Shown here in pieces: positions 55,583-63,765 of a stretch of 64,000 bases of DNA. Under the pieces are notes generated by a model. The model worked only from the letters and a program-made list of their open reading frames with translations, did not search any database and had not been told where the DNA came from. Both the position numbers and the translations under genes were made by a program. The first letter of the stretch is position 1. Each line of letters opens with the position of its first letter. The DNA comes from Phycicoccus sp. HDW14 (GTDB lineage Bacteria > Actinomycetota > Actinomycetes > Actinomycetales > Dermatophilaceae), in NCBI RefSeq assembly GCF_011383005.1, contig NZ_CP049935.1:992001-1056000 (forward strand). Direction: 5' to 3'.

Positions 55583-56467
55583 GTGCGCCAGCACGACCTC
55601 TCCACGCCCCGTCGCCGGCTCGGCACCTGGGTGCTCATCGGCGCGGCGGGCACCCTCGCGCTCGGTGGCTGTGCCAGCGGCGAGCTGCGCGGCAACGCCT
55701 CCACCGGGTGGCTGCCGCCCGCCGTCACCGAGGGGGGCGAGCGCGTCACCTCGCTGTGGATCGGCGCCTGGATCGCGGCGATCGCGGTCGGCCTGCTCGT
55801 CATCGGCCTCATCGTCTGGTGCATCGCGGCCTACCGTCGCAAGCACGACGACACCGAGCTGCCCGTGCAGCTGCGGTACAACATCCCGATCGAGATCCTC
55901 TACACGGTCGTCCCGATGCTCATGGTCGTCGTGCTCTTCTACTACACGGCCCGCGACGAGTCCTACCTCGTCGACACCTCGAAGAAGCCCGACGTCACGG
56001 TCAACGTCATCGGCAAGCAGTGGAGCTGGGACTTCAACTACGTCGAGGACGACGTGCACGAGGTCGGGACGCAGGCCATCCTCACCGGCCAGCCGGGCGC
56101 CGAGAAGACCATCCCGACCCTGTACCTCCCCGTCGGCGAGCGGGTCGAGTTCGTGCTCACCGCGCGCGACGTCATCCACTCGTTCTGGGTGCCGGCCTTC
56201 CTCCAGAAGATGGACATGATCCCGGGGCGGGTCAACCGCTTCCAGGTCGTCCCGACCCAGGAGGGGCAGTTCAAGGGCAAGTGCGCCGAGCTGTGCGGCG
56301 CCTACCACTCCCAGATGCTCTTCAACGTCAAGGTCGTCTCCCGCGCGGAGTACGACCAGCACATGGCCGACCTGCGGGCCGCCGACCAGACGGGCCTGCT
56401 GAACAACACGCTCAACCGTGAGCAGCTGATGAAGGGGCAGGACGTCCCCACCGGTGGAGGGAACTGA
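55583..56467 (+). CDS. ctaC: Cytochrome c oxidase subunit II
   Basis: CtaC carries the CuA centre that receives electrons from the bc1 branch. The 294-residue protein has a lipoprotein signal peptide with lipobox LGGC (about residue 30), two membrane helices (about 55-80 and 100-125) and a cupredoxin domain with KQWSWDFNY, VIHSFWVP and the CuA site CAELCGAYHSQM. GTG 55583 has GAAGGG 7 bases upstream. The TGA overlaps the ctaD ATG (TGATG). The frame is intact. Confidence 0.95.
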   Translation: MRQHDLSTPRRRLGTWVLIGAAGTLALGGCASGELRGNASTGWLPPAVTEGGERVTSLWIGAWIAAIAVGLLVIGLIVWCIAAYRRKHDDTELPVQLRYNIPIEILYTVVPMLMVVVLFYYTARDESYLVDTSKKPDVTVNVIGKQWSWDFNYVEDDVHEVGTQAILTGQPGAEKTIPTLYLPVGERVEFVLTARDVIHSFWVPAFLQKMDMIPGRVNRFQVVPTQEGQFKGKCAELCGAYHSQMLFNVKVVSRAEYDQHMADLRAADQTGLLNNTLNREQLMKGQDVPTGGGN

Positions 56468-58246
56468 TGAGCGCCGCCAGCGACAGCCCGATGTTCCGTG
56501 AGGCCAGCGGGGCCCACGCCCGCAGCCACCGCCTCGCCCCGGTGCCACGGTCGTCAAGTGGGTGACGACGACCGACCACAAGATCATCGGCAACCTCTAC
56601 TTCATCACCTCGTTCATCTGGTTCCTCCTCGGCGGCGTGATGGCCCTCATCATCCGCGCCGAGCTCGCCGAGCCGGGGCTGCAGATCGTCGACAACCCCG
56701 ACCAGTACAACCAGCTGTTCACGATGCACGGCACGATCATGCTGCTGCTCTTCGCGACGCCGCTGTTCGCCGGGTTCGCCAACGCGCTCATGCCGCTGCA
56801 GATCGGCGCCCCCGACGTCGCGTTCCCGCGGCTGAACATGTTCGCCTACTGGCTCTACCTCTTCGGCGGCATCATCGCCGGCGCCGGCTTCCTCACCCCG
56901 GTGGCGCGGCGGCCTTCGGCTGGTTCGCCTACGCGCCGCTGTCCGACAGCGCCTACAGCCCCGGCCTCGGCGGCGACCTCTGGGTCTTCGGCCTCGCCCT
57001 CGGTGGCTTCGGCACCATCCTCGGCGCCGTCAACTTCCTGACGACCATCCTCACGATGCGCGCGCCGGGCATGACGATGTTCCGGATGCCGATCTTCACG
57101 TGGACGGTGCTCGTCACCTCGATCCTCGTGCTGCTCATCTTCCCGGCCCTCGCCGCGGCGCTCTTCGCGCTCGGTGCCGACCGCCGGTTCGACGCCCAGA
57201 TCTTCGCCACCGAGAGCGGCGGCGCGATCATGTGGCAGCACATCTTCTGGTTCTTCGGCCACCCCGAGGTCTACGTCATCGCGCTGCCGTTCTTCGGGAT
57301 CATCTCCGAGGTCCTGCCGGTCTTCTCGCGCAAGCCGATCTTCGGCTACAAGACCCTCGTCTACGCCACCATCGCCATCGCGGCGCTGTCGGTCAGCGTC
57401 TGGGCGCACCACATGTACGTCACCGGCCAGGTGCTGCTGCCGTTCTTCGCGATCATGACGATGCTCATCGCGGTGCCCACAGGGGTGAAGTTCTTCAACT
57501 GGATCGGCACGATGTGGGGCGGCAAGCTCGACTTCTCGACGCCGATGCTCTGGGCGCTCGGCTTCCTCGTGACCTTCCTCTTCGGCGGGCTCACCGGCAT
57601 CATCCTCGCCAGCCCGGCCCTGGACTTCCAGCTGTCCGACAGCTACTTCGTCGTCGCGCACTTCCACTACGTCGTCTTCGGCACCGTCGTCTTCGCGATG
57701 TTCGCCGGCTTCTACTTCTGGTGGCCCAAGCTCACCGGCCGGATGCTCGACGAGAAGCTCGGGAAGATCCACTTCTGGATGCTGCTCATCGGTTTCCACA
57801 CGACCTTCTTCGTCCAGCACCTGCTCGGCATCCAGGGCATGCCCCGGCGCTACGCCGACTACATGCCCGAGGACGGCTTCACGCTCGGCAACCAGATCTC
57901 CACGGCCGGCGCCTTCCTCCTCGGCGCCTCGATGCTGCCGTTCATGTACAACGTCTGGAAGACGTGGCGCACCGCGCCGCTCGTCGAGACCGACGACCCG
58001 TGGGGCTACGGCGCCTCGCTCGAGTGGGCCACCTCGTGCCCGCCGCCGCGGCACAACTTCGACCGGATCCCGCGGATCCGCTCCGAGCGCCCCGCGTTCG
58101 ACCTGCACCACCCCGAGGCGGCCCCCGCCGGCACCCACGACGCCGGGCACTCCAAGGCCAGCTCGCTCGTGTCGGCGCTCGGCCCGGCCGACCTCGACGA
58201 CAAGGCGATGGTCGAGGAGAACGACCGCACGGACAAGGAGCACTGA
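56467..58246 (+). CDS. ctaD: Cytochrome c oxidase subunit I; frame broken twice
   Basis: CtaD holds heme a and the heme a3-CuB site and pumps protons. Segments include [25 protein letters not shown] with a heme a ligand, [19 protein letters not shown] (CuB His and the Tyr cross-link region), HHMYVTGQ and [12 protein letters not shown] with heme ligands. Breaks at the C runs 56537-56540 and 56896-56899 each need one base, restoring [15 protein letters not shown] and [12 protein letters not shown] and 593 residues. All catalytic ligands are in intact segments. It is translationally coupled to ctaC and followed 3 bases later by ctaF. Confidence 0.95.
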
Positions 58247-58249
58247 CCG

Positions 58250-58663
58250 ATGAAGGCGATGGAGCGGATCGGCATCCTCGTCGGGGTGTTCGCCTTCCTC
58301 ATGGCGACCATCTACGGCCTGTGGACGAACTCGACGCCCAACGGCGTCGAGGCGGTCGGTGTCACCGGGCTCATCCTCGGCGGCCTGCTCGGGTTCATGA
58401 TCGCCTGGTACCTCTGGATGACGCGGCGCAAGCTCGACCGCGACCCGTCCGACGACCCGCTCGGCGAGGTCGACGAGATCCAGGGCGAGTACGGCTTCTT
58501 CAGCCCGCACTCCTGGCAGCCGCTGTTCCTCGCGGCCGCCGCGGCCACCTGCTTCCTCGGCCTGGCCGTCGGCTGGTGGCTCGTCATCATCGGGGCGTTC
58601 TTCGCGGTGCCGGCCCTCATCGGCTGGACCTTCGAGTACTGGAAGGGCGAGCACGCGCTCTGA
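58250..58663 (+). CDS. ctaF: Cytochrome c oxidase subunit IV (actinobacterial type)
   Basis: The 137-residue protein has four membrane helices (about 5-25, 37-58, 90-107 and 109-130) with the actinobacterial CtaF features RRKLDRDPSDDP and GEYGFFSPHSWQPL. It is a structural subunit of the aa3 oxidase in the bc1-aa3 supercomplex. It starts 3 bases after ctaD. Length is typical. Confidence 0.93.
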   Translation: MKAMERIGILVGVFAFLMATIYGLWTNSTPNGVEAVGVTGLILGGLLGFMIAWYLWMTRRKLDRDPSDDPLGEVDEIQGEYGFFSPHSWQPLFLAAAAATCFLGLAVGWWLVIIGAFFAVPALIGWTFEYWKGEHAL

Positions 58664-58673
58664 CCCCTCCGGG

Positions 58674-59027
58674 TCACCCCCAGCCCAGCTCGTGCAGGGC
58701 GGCATCGTCGATGCCGAAGTGGTGCGCGATCTCGTGCACGACCGTCACGGCGATCTCCTCGGTCAGCTCCTCGAGGTCCTCGCACATCCGGGTCAGCGGC
58801 CCGCGGAAGAGGATGATCCGGTCGGGCAGCGACCCCGAGGACCACGCGTCCGCCCGCTCGGTGAGCGGCACCCCCTCGTAGACGCCGAGCAGGTCGGGGT
58901 CGCCGGGCGGTGGCTCGTCCTCGACGAGGAAGACGACGTTGTCGAGCATCGCCGTCAGCTCCTCGGGGACCTCGTCGAGGGCGTCCCGGACGATGGCGTC
59001 GAACCGCTCGGTGCTCAGTGGCTGCAC
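58674..59027 (-). CDS. Small zincin-like metallopeptidase (DUF1025 family)
   Basis: The 117-residue protein contains the zinc motif HEIAHHFGI (HExxH) near residue 97, preceded by DRIILFRGPLTR and EEIAVTVV, matching the metallopeptidase family often found in actinobacteria near respiratory or division genes. It probably cleaves peptides or proteins but no substrate is known. The stop lies 10 bases from the ctaF stop on the other strand. Confidence 0.88.
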   Translation of the reverse strand: MQPLSTERFDAIVRDALDEVPEELTAMLDNVVFLVEDEPPPGDPDLLGVYEGVPLTERADAWSSGSLPDRIILFRGPLTRMCEDLEELTEEIAVTVVHEIAHHFGIDDAALHELGWG

Positions 59028-59034
59028 GACGGCC

Positions 59035-60459
59035 TCATCGGGGGGCGGCCAGCCAGCGCACGGCCGGGCCGGCGAGCGGCACCCCGTTCCACGACGCCGT
59101 GACCGCTCCGTCCCGACAGCGCAGGAGCAGCGCGTGCGGGCCCTCCACGGCCCGCACGACGGCCTCGAAGGTGCCCGGCGCGCTCCAGGCCCCGGCGGCG
59201 GTCCAGGGACCCGTCAGGGGCTCGGGCCACGCGCCGTCGCCGCAGGGGAGCACGAGGGCCTCCCCCCGCTCGTGGAGGGTCAGCTCGAGGCCGCCACCGT
59301 CGGCGACGGCCAGCTCGACGGACTCCAGGAAGGGCACTTCCTCGGTCGGCTCGTGCCGGAAGCGCCACGGACCGGCACCCGGCGCGGGGGCCGCGGCGAC
59401 GGGGACCGGCAGGGCGACCGCGGCGAGGTGCTCGGCGAGGGCCGCGGCTGCGGTGGGGTCGGGCGGCAGCGGGCCGTCGGCGAGGGCCGGCAGCAGCTCC
59501 TCCCAGATCGCGTCGAGGGTCTCCTGGCTGCCCTCGGTGCACGAGGTGAGCGCGACGACGAGGTCGCTCCCGGGGACGACGACGGAGAACTGCCCGTAGG
59601 CCCCGTCGGCCCGCACGGCGTCGTGCCGGCAGCGCCACACCTGGTAGCCGTAGCCCTGCTGCCAGTCGACGGGGTCGGGGTGGTGCGTGGTGTCGGTGTG
59701 CCGGGTCGTCATCCGCTCGGCCCAGCCCTCGGGCAGCACCCGGTGCCCCTGCCACCGGCCGTCGCGCAGCAGCAGCTCACCGAGCCGGGCCAGGGCCTCG
59801 GTGCCGACGTGCAGCCCGGAGTAGCCGAGGTCGAGACCGTCCTGGCTCGACCAGGCGGCCTCCTCGATGCCGAGGGGGTCCAGCAGCCGGGGGCGCAGGT
59901 AGTCGAGCAGCCGCTGCCCGGAGCGCTGCTGCACGGCCAGGGCCGCCATGAGGGTCGCGCCGTTGTGGTAGACGAACCACCCCGGCTCCTCCTCGGGCTC
60001 GACGGAGAGGAAGTGCGCGGGGAAGGTCGAGGTCCTCGACCCGCGCCAGACGAGGGTGTCCTCGCGGTGACCGGTGCGCATCGCGAGCAGGTCGTGCAGC
60101 GTCAGGGCCGCCGCCCGGGGACCGGCCACCGCGGCCGCCTCGGGGAAGAGGTCGACCACCCGGTCCTCGGTGCGCAGCAGCCCCTCGGCGACGGCGAACC
60201 CGACGGCGCAGGCCGTGAAGGTCTTGCTCACCGAGTACACGAGCTGGATGCCGCCCTGCGGGTAGGGGCGCCAGGACCCCTGCGCGACGACGTGACCGTG
60301 GCGCAGCACCGACACGCCGTGGGGTTCCAGGCCGCGGTCCTCCCAGCGGCGCACGAGGGCGAGCAGCGCGCCGGAGGGCACGCCCTGGGCCTCCGGAGTA
60401 CTGCGCGGGAGGTCGCTCGTGGACGGGACGGCGTGGCCGGGGGTCGCGTCGGTGCTCAC
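59035..60459 (-). CDS. Serine hydrolase of the beta-lactamase/class C family
   Basis: The 474-residue protein has the nucleophile motif SVSKTFTA (SxxK) near residue 82, the tyrosine motif in WFVYHNGAT (YxN), and LTLHDLLAMRTGH in between, as in class C beta-lactamase-fold hydrolases (esterases or DD-peptidases). A C-terminal extension of about 120 residues looks like a separate beta-rich domain. There is no signal peptide, so a cytosolic esterase-like role is more likely than antibiotic resistance. GTG 60459 follows TAGGCT by 7 bases. Confidence 0.87.
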   Translation of the reverse strand: MSTDATPGHAVPSTSDLPRSTPEAQGVPSGALLALVRRWEDRGLEPHGVSVLRHGHVVAQGSWRPYPQGGIQLVYSVSKTFTACAVGFAVAEGLLRTEDRVVDLFPEAAAVAGPRAAALTLHDLLAMRTGHREDTLVWRGSRTSTFPAHFLSVEPEEEPGWFVYHNGATLMAALAVQQRSGQRLLDYLRPRLLDPLGIEEAAWSSQDGLDLGYSGLHVGTEALARLGELLLRDGRWQGHRVLPEGWAERMTTRHTDTTHHPDPVDWQQGYGYQVWRCRHDAVRADGAYGQFSVVVPGSDLVVALTSCTEGSQETLDAIWEELLPALADGPLPPDPTAAAALAEHLAAVALPVPVAAAPAPGAGPWRFRHEPTEEVPFLESVELAVADGGGLELTLHERGEALVLPCGDGAWPEPLTGPWTAAGAWSAPGTFEAVVRAVEGPHALLLRCRDGAVTASWNGVPLAGPAVRWLAAPR

Positions 60460-60466
60460 GGCACCC

Positions 60467-60472
60467 AGCCTA
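60467..60472 (-). promoter_or_regulatory. -10 element (TAGGCT) for the serine hydrolase gene
   Basis: TAGGCT on the minus strand ends 7 bases before GTG 60459. CAGGAT at 60491-60496 may serve the divergent DUF167 gene. Confidence 0.55.
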
Positions 60473-60502
60473 GGTCGCCGGGCGGGGGAGCAGGATGGGG
60501 CC

Positions 60503-60778
60503 GTGCGCATCACGGTGAGGGTCCGTCCGGGGGCGTCGCGCCCGCGCGTCGGGGGTCGCTGGGGCGACGGGGACGTCCTCGGGGTGGCGGTGGGTGCGCG
60601 GGCCGTCGACGGGGCCGCCACGGCCGCGGTGTGCACGGCCGTCGCGGCCGCCTTCGGGCTGCGGCCGCGGGAGGTCACCGTCGTCGCGGGGGAGCGCTCG
60701 CGCACCAAGGTCCTCGAGCTCGACGTCGACGCGGCGGAGGGGGCCCGGCGCCTCGCCGCGCTGCTGGCCGGCGGCTGA
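60503..60778 (+). CDS. DUF167 (YggU) family protein
   Basis: The 91-residue protein shows RITVRVRPGASRPRVGG at the start, LGVAVGARAVDGAATAAV and the family's VTVVAGERSRTKVLEL. YggU-like proteins are small, conserved and of unknown function. GTG 60503 fits a CAGGAT hexamer 6 bases upstream. It ends at a strong terminator before qcrB. Confidence 0.85.
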   Translation: MRITVRVRPGASRPRVGGRWGDGDVLGVAVGARAVDGAATAAVCTAVAAAFGLRPREVTVVAGERSRTKVLELDVDAAEGARRLAALLAGG

Positions 60779-60791
60779 TCGCCGGCACATG

Positions 60792-60826
60792 CGAGGGGCC
60801 GCACCCGTGGTGGGTGCGGCCCCTCG
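60792..60826. terminator. Bidirectional hairpin terminator between DUF167 gene and qcrB
   Basis: A perfect 15-bp stem (60792-60806 with 60812-60826) with a five-base loop lies between converging genes. Confidence 0.85.
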
Positions 60827-60840
60827 TGGTGCGGGTGCGG

Positions 60841-62577
60841 TCAGTACCGGGACGCGGTCTCCCCGGACTCGATCTGCGCCGTGTCGTCGCCGCCCTCGAT
60901 GGCCTCGGTCTCGTGGCCGTGGTGGTGCGCGGCGGCCAGCTCGGCCGGCGTGACCGGGTTGACGGCGTCGGCGAAGTAGAAGCGCGACAGGGCGGCCCGG
61001 ACGCGGTCCTTGCGCTGGGCGGGACGAGCGACCCCGTGCTCGTCGACCTCGGCCTCGAGCTGCAGCGGCGCCACGGCGTCGTGCTGGACGAGGACCCACT
61101 GCTCCTCGGGGAGCCCGGCCTCGTGCCGCTCGAAGAAGCGGCCGTCGGGCGTGCGGATGATCGTGCCCGACTCGCGGCCGTGGAGGACCAGGTCGCGGTC
61201 GCGCCGCTGCAGCGAGAGGCAGATCCGCTTGGTGACCCAGAAGGCGATGGGCGGCAGGACGAACAGGGCGATGCGGAAGAACCAGGTGAGGTCGTTGATC
61301 GACATCCCGAGCTTGATGGCCATGATGTCGTTGCCCGAGGCGAAGAGCAGGACGGTGTAGGCCGTGATCCCCGCCATGCCGATGCCGGTGCGGGTGGGGG
61401 CGTTGCGGGGCCGGTCGAGGATGTGGTGCTCGCGCTGGTCACCGGTGACGAAGCGCTCGACGAACGGGTAGGCGCCGAGCACCACGTAGACCAGCGGGAG
61501 CAGCAGCAGGGCCCCGGGGAAGATGTTCATCGACACGGTGAACCCGAAGACGGTGAACTCGAGCCAGCCGGGCAGCAGGCGCAGGGCACCGTCGGCGAAG
61601 CCCATGTACCAGTCGGGCTGCGAGCCGGCGGTGACCGGCGACGGGTCGTACGGTCCGTAGGCCCACACGGGGTTGATCTGGACCAGGGCCGCGATGAGGG
61701 CGAGCACGCCGAAGACGATGAAGAAGAAGCCACCGGCCTTGGCGGCATAGACCGGCATCACCGGGTACCCGACGACGTTCTCGTTGGTGCGGCCCGGGCC
61801 GGGGAACTGGGTGTGCTTCTGGACGAAGACCAGCCCGATGTGCGCGGTGAACAACCCGATGAGGATGGCCGGGATGAGCAGCACGTGGGCCGAGTACAGG
61901 CGGGGGATGATCATCTCGCCGGGGAACGGGCCACCGAAGATCCCGTAGACGAGGTAGGAGCCGACGACCGGTGCGGTCTGGACGAAGCCGGCCATCGCGC
62001 GGATGCCGGTGCCCGAGAGCAGGTCGTCGGGGAGGGAGTAGCCGGCGAAGCCCTCGACGATGGCGAGCAGGGCGAGCACCGAGCCGATGACCCAGTTGAG
62101 CTCGCGGGGCTTGCGGAAGGCGCCGGTGAAGAACACCCGGAACATGTGGACGACGAGGGCGACGACGAACATCAGCGCGGCCCAGTGGTGGATCTGGCGG
62201 ATGATCAGGCCGCCCTTGATGTCGAAGGAGATGTCGAGGGTCGACTTGTACGCCTCGGACATCGCGACACCGCGCAGCGGCACGTACGAGCCGTCGTAGA
62301 TGGTGTGGCCGGCGCTGGGGACGAACCAGAAGGTGAGGAAGGCCCCGGTGACCAGGCAGATGATCATCGAGTACATGGCGATCTCGCCGAGCATGAAGGA
62401 CCAGTGGTCGGGGAAGACCTTCTTCATGAGGTAGCCGACCGGCTTCGCGGCACCGGTGCGGTCGTCGACCCACCCGGCGACGCCGCCGATCTTGCGGGCG
62501 GCGGCCGAGGGCGGGGCCTGGGGGGCGCTGTCGCCGTCGCGCAGGGCGTCGGCGGGACGTGCGGTCTGCGTGCTCAC
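60841..62577 (-). CDS. qcrB: Cytochrome bc1 complex cytochrome b subunit
   Basis: QcrB holds hemes bL and bH and both quinone sites. The 578-residue protein has the transmembrane four-helix heme bundle with histidines in IHHWAALMFVVALVVHMFRVFF and YSAHVLLIPAILIGLFTAHIGLVF, and actinobacterial additions at both ends: a soluble N-terminus of about 55 residues and a C-terminal cytosolic tail ending ETASRY. GTG 62577 overlaps the qcrA stop (GTGA). It completes the usual qcrC-qcrA-qcrB order. Confidence 0.95.
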   Translation of the reverse strand: MSTQTARPADALRDGDSAPQAPPSAAARKIGGVAGWVDDRTGAAKPVGYLMKKVFPDHWSFMLGEIAMYSMIICLVTGAFLTFWFVPSAGHTIYDGSYVPLRGVAMSEAYKSTLDISFDIKGGLIIRQIHHWAALMFVVALVVHMFRVFFTGAFRKPRELNWVIGSVLALLAIVEGFAGYSLPDDLLSGTGIRAMAGFVQTAPVVGSYLVYGIFGGPFPGEMIIPRLYSAHVLLIPAILIGLFTAHIGLVFVQKHTQFPGPGRTNENVVGYPVMPVYAAKAGGFFFIVFGVLALIAALVQINPVWAYGPYDPSPVTAGSQPDWYMGFADGALRLLPGWLEFTVFGFTVSMNIFPGALLLLPLVYVVLGAYPFVERFVTGDQREHHILDRPRNAPTRTGIGMAGITAYTVLLFASGNDIMAIKLGMSINDLTWFFRIALFVLPPIAFWVTKRICLSLQRRDRDLVLHGRESGTIIRTPDGRFFERHEAGLPEEQWVLVQHDAVAPLQLEAEVDEHGVARPAQRKDRVRAALSRFYFADAVNPVTPAELAAAHHHGHETEAIEGGDDTAQIESGETASRY

Positions 62578-63719
62578 TGGCCACGCTCCCAGAAGCTCGG
62601 GCCGACCGCTTCGCGGAACGGCTGTGCGGAGACGAGGTAGCCCTCGTCGTCGACGGTGATCTTCAATTGTGGCAGCGGACGCTTCGCCGGGCCGAAGATG
62701 ACCTTGCAGTCCTGCGTGACGTCGAAGGTTGACTGGTGGCACGGGCAGAGCAGGTGGTGGGTCTGCTGCTCGTAGAGGCCGACGGGGCAGCCGACGTGGG
62801 TGCAGATCTTCGAGTACGCGACGATGCCCTGGTAGCCCCAGTCGAGCTCCTTCTGGGACTTGATCTGGCTGGGGTCGAGGCGCATGACGAGCACGGCGGC
62901 CTTGGCCTTCTCCTCGAGCAGGTGCTCGGCGCCACCCTCCTGGGTCTTCGGGTCGGGCAGCAGGCCCTCGGGCATGACGTGCACGACCGAGCCGATGGTG
63001 ATGTCGGAGGCCTTGATCGGCTGGTTCTCGGGGTCCTTCATGAGCCGCATCGGCTTGAACTCGGGGATCTCGCCGGGCCCGCTCGGGCCGCCGTTCCACC
63101 ACGTGAGCGACAGGCTCTTCTTCGGCAGCTCACCGAGCGAGCCGCCGACCTGGAGGACCAGGCCGAGGGGGAAGAGGGCCAGCGCGCCACCGAGCGTGTA
63201 CTTGATGAGCGGGCGACGGGTGATCTGCGAGCTGTCACCGCCCTCCTGGAGGACCTGCACGACGCGCGAGCGGTCGGCGTCGCTGGCGCGCATCGGGTGG
63301 CGCTCCTCGACGACCTCGGTGTCGGGCATGAGGGTCTTGGCCCAGTGCACGGCGCCGAGGCCGATGCCGAGCAGGCTCATCGCCAGGGTCACGCCGAGCC
63401 CGACGTTGGTGGCGCTCGTCGCACCGATGCCGGGGACGAAGACGGTCTCGTCGACGTCGAGGGCGAAGTACAGGACGAGGAAGAGCAGCGTCCCGAGGAT
63501 GGAGATGCCGAAGAGCGCGGCGACCTGCTTCTCGGCGCGGCGGGCGGCGGACTCGTCGAGGTCGGCCATCCGCGGGACGTGGTGGGGGAGGCCGGGGTTG
63601 GTGAACCGCTCGGGGATGCCGCCCTGCCCGACGACGTGGCCCTCGTCGAGGCGCACGGCCTCGCCGTGACCGCCCGGGGCCACCTCGGAGCCGGTGGTGG
63701 GGGTGTCCTGCTCGTTCAT
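62574..63719 (-). CDS. qcrA: Cytochrome bc1 complex Rieske iron-sulfur subunit
   Basis: The 381-residue protein has the actinobacterial form with three N-terminal membrane helices (about 68-95, 105-130 and 175-200) and a C-terminal Rieske domain. The [2Fe-2S] ligands are in CTHVGCPVG and CPCHQSTFD. The acidic His/Gly-rich N-terminus is typical. The frame is intact; the stop overlaps the qcrB start. The carrier at 51970 could serve its cluster. Confidence 0.95.
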   Translation of the reverse strand: MNEQDTPTTGSEVAPGGHGEAVRLDEGHVVGQGGIPERFTNPGLPHHVPRMADLDESAARRAEKQVAALFGISILGTLLFLVLYFALDVDETVFVPGIGATSATNVGLGVTLAMSLLGIGLGAVHWAKTLMPDTEVVEERHPMRASDADRSRVVQVLQEGGDSSQITRRPLIKYTLGGALALFPLGLVLQVGGSLGELPKKSLSLTWWNGGPSGPGEIPEFKPMRLMKDPENQPIKASDITIGSVVHVMPEGLLPDPKTQEGGAEHLLEEKAKAAVLVMRLDPSQIKSQKELDWGYQGIVAYSKICTHVGCPVGLYEQQTHHLLCPCHQSTFDVTQDCKVIFGPAKRPLPQLKITVDDEGYLVSAQPFREAVGPSFWERGQ

Positions 63720-63765
63720 CGGGTTACCGATCTGTCGTCGACGAAGGTGGGGGACGGGGCGGCCG

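Noticed and set aside
37755..56899. Programmed frameshifting or pseudogene formation in the E2, ctaD, pepA, gcvT and lipA genes
   Set aside because: Breaks occur at different positions in each gene, always as one lost base in a G/C run, without slippery-site plus structure patterns, and affect essential genes; consensus error is simpler.
59035..60459. Beta-lactam resistance gene
   Set aside because: SxxK and YxN are present, but there is no signal peptide and there is a large extra C-terminal domain; an esterase-like hydrolase is more likely.
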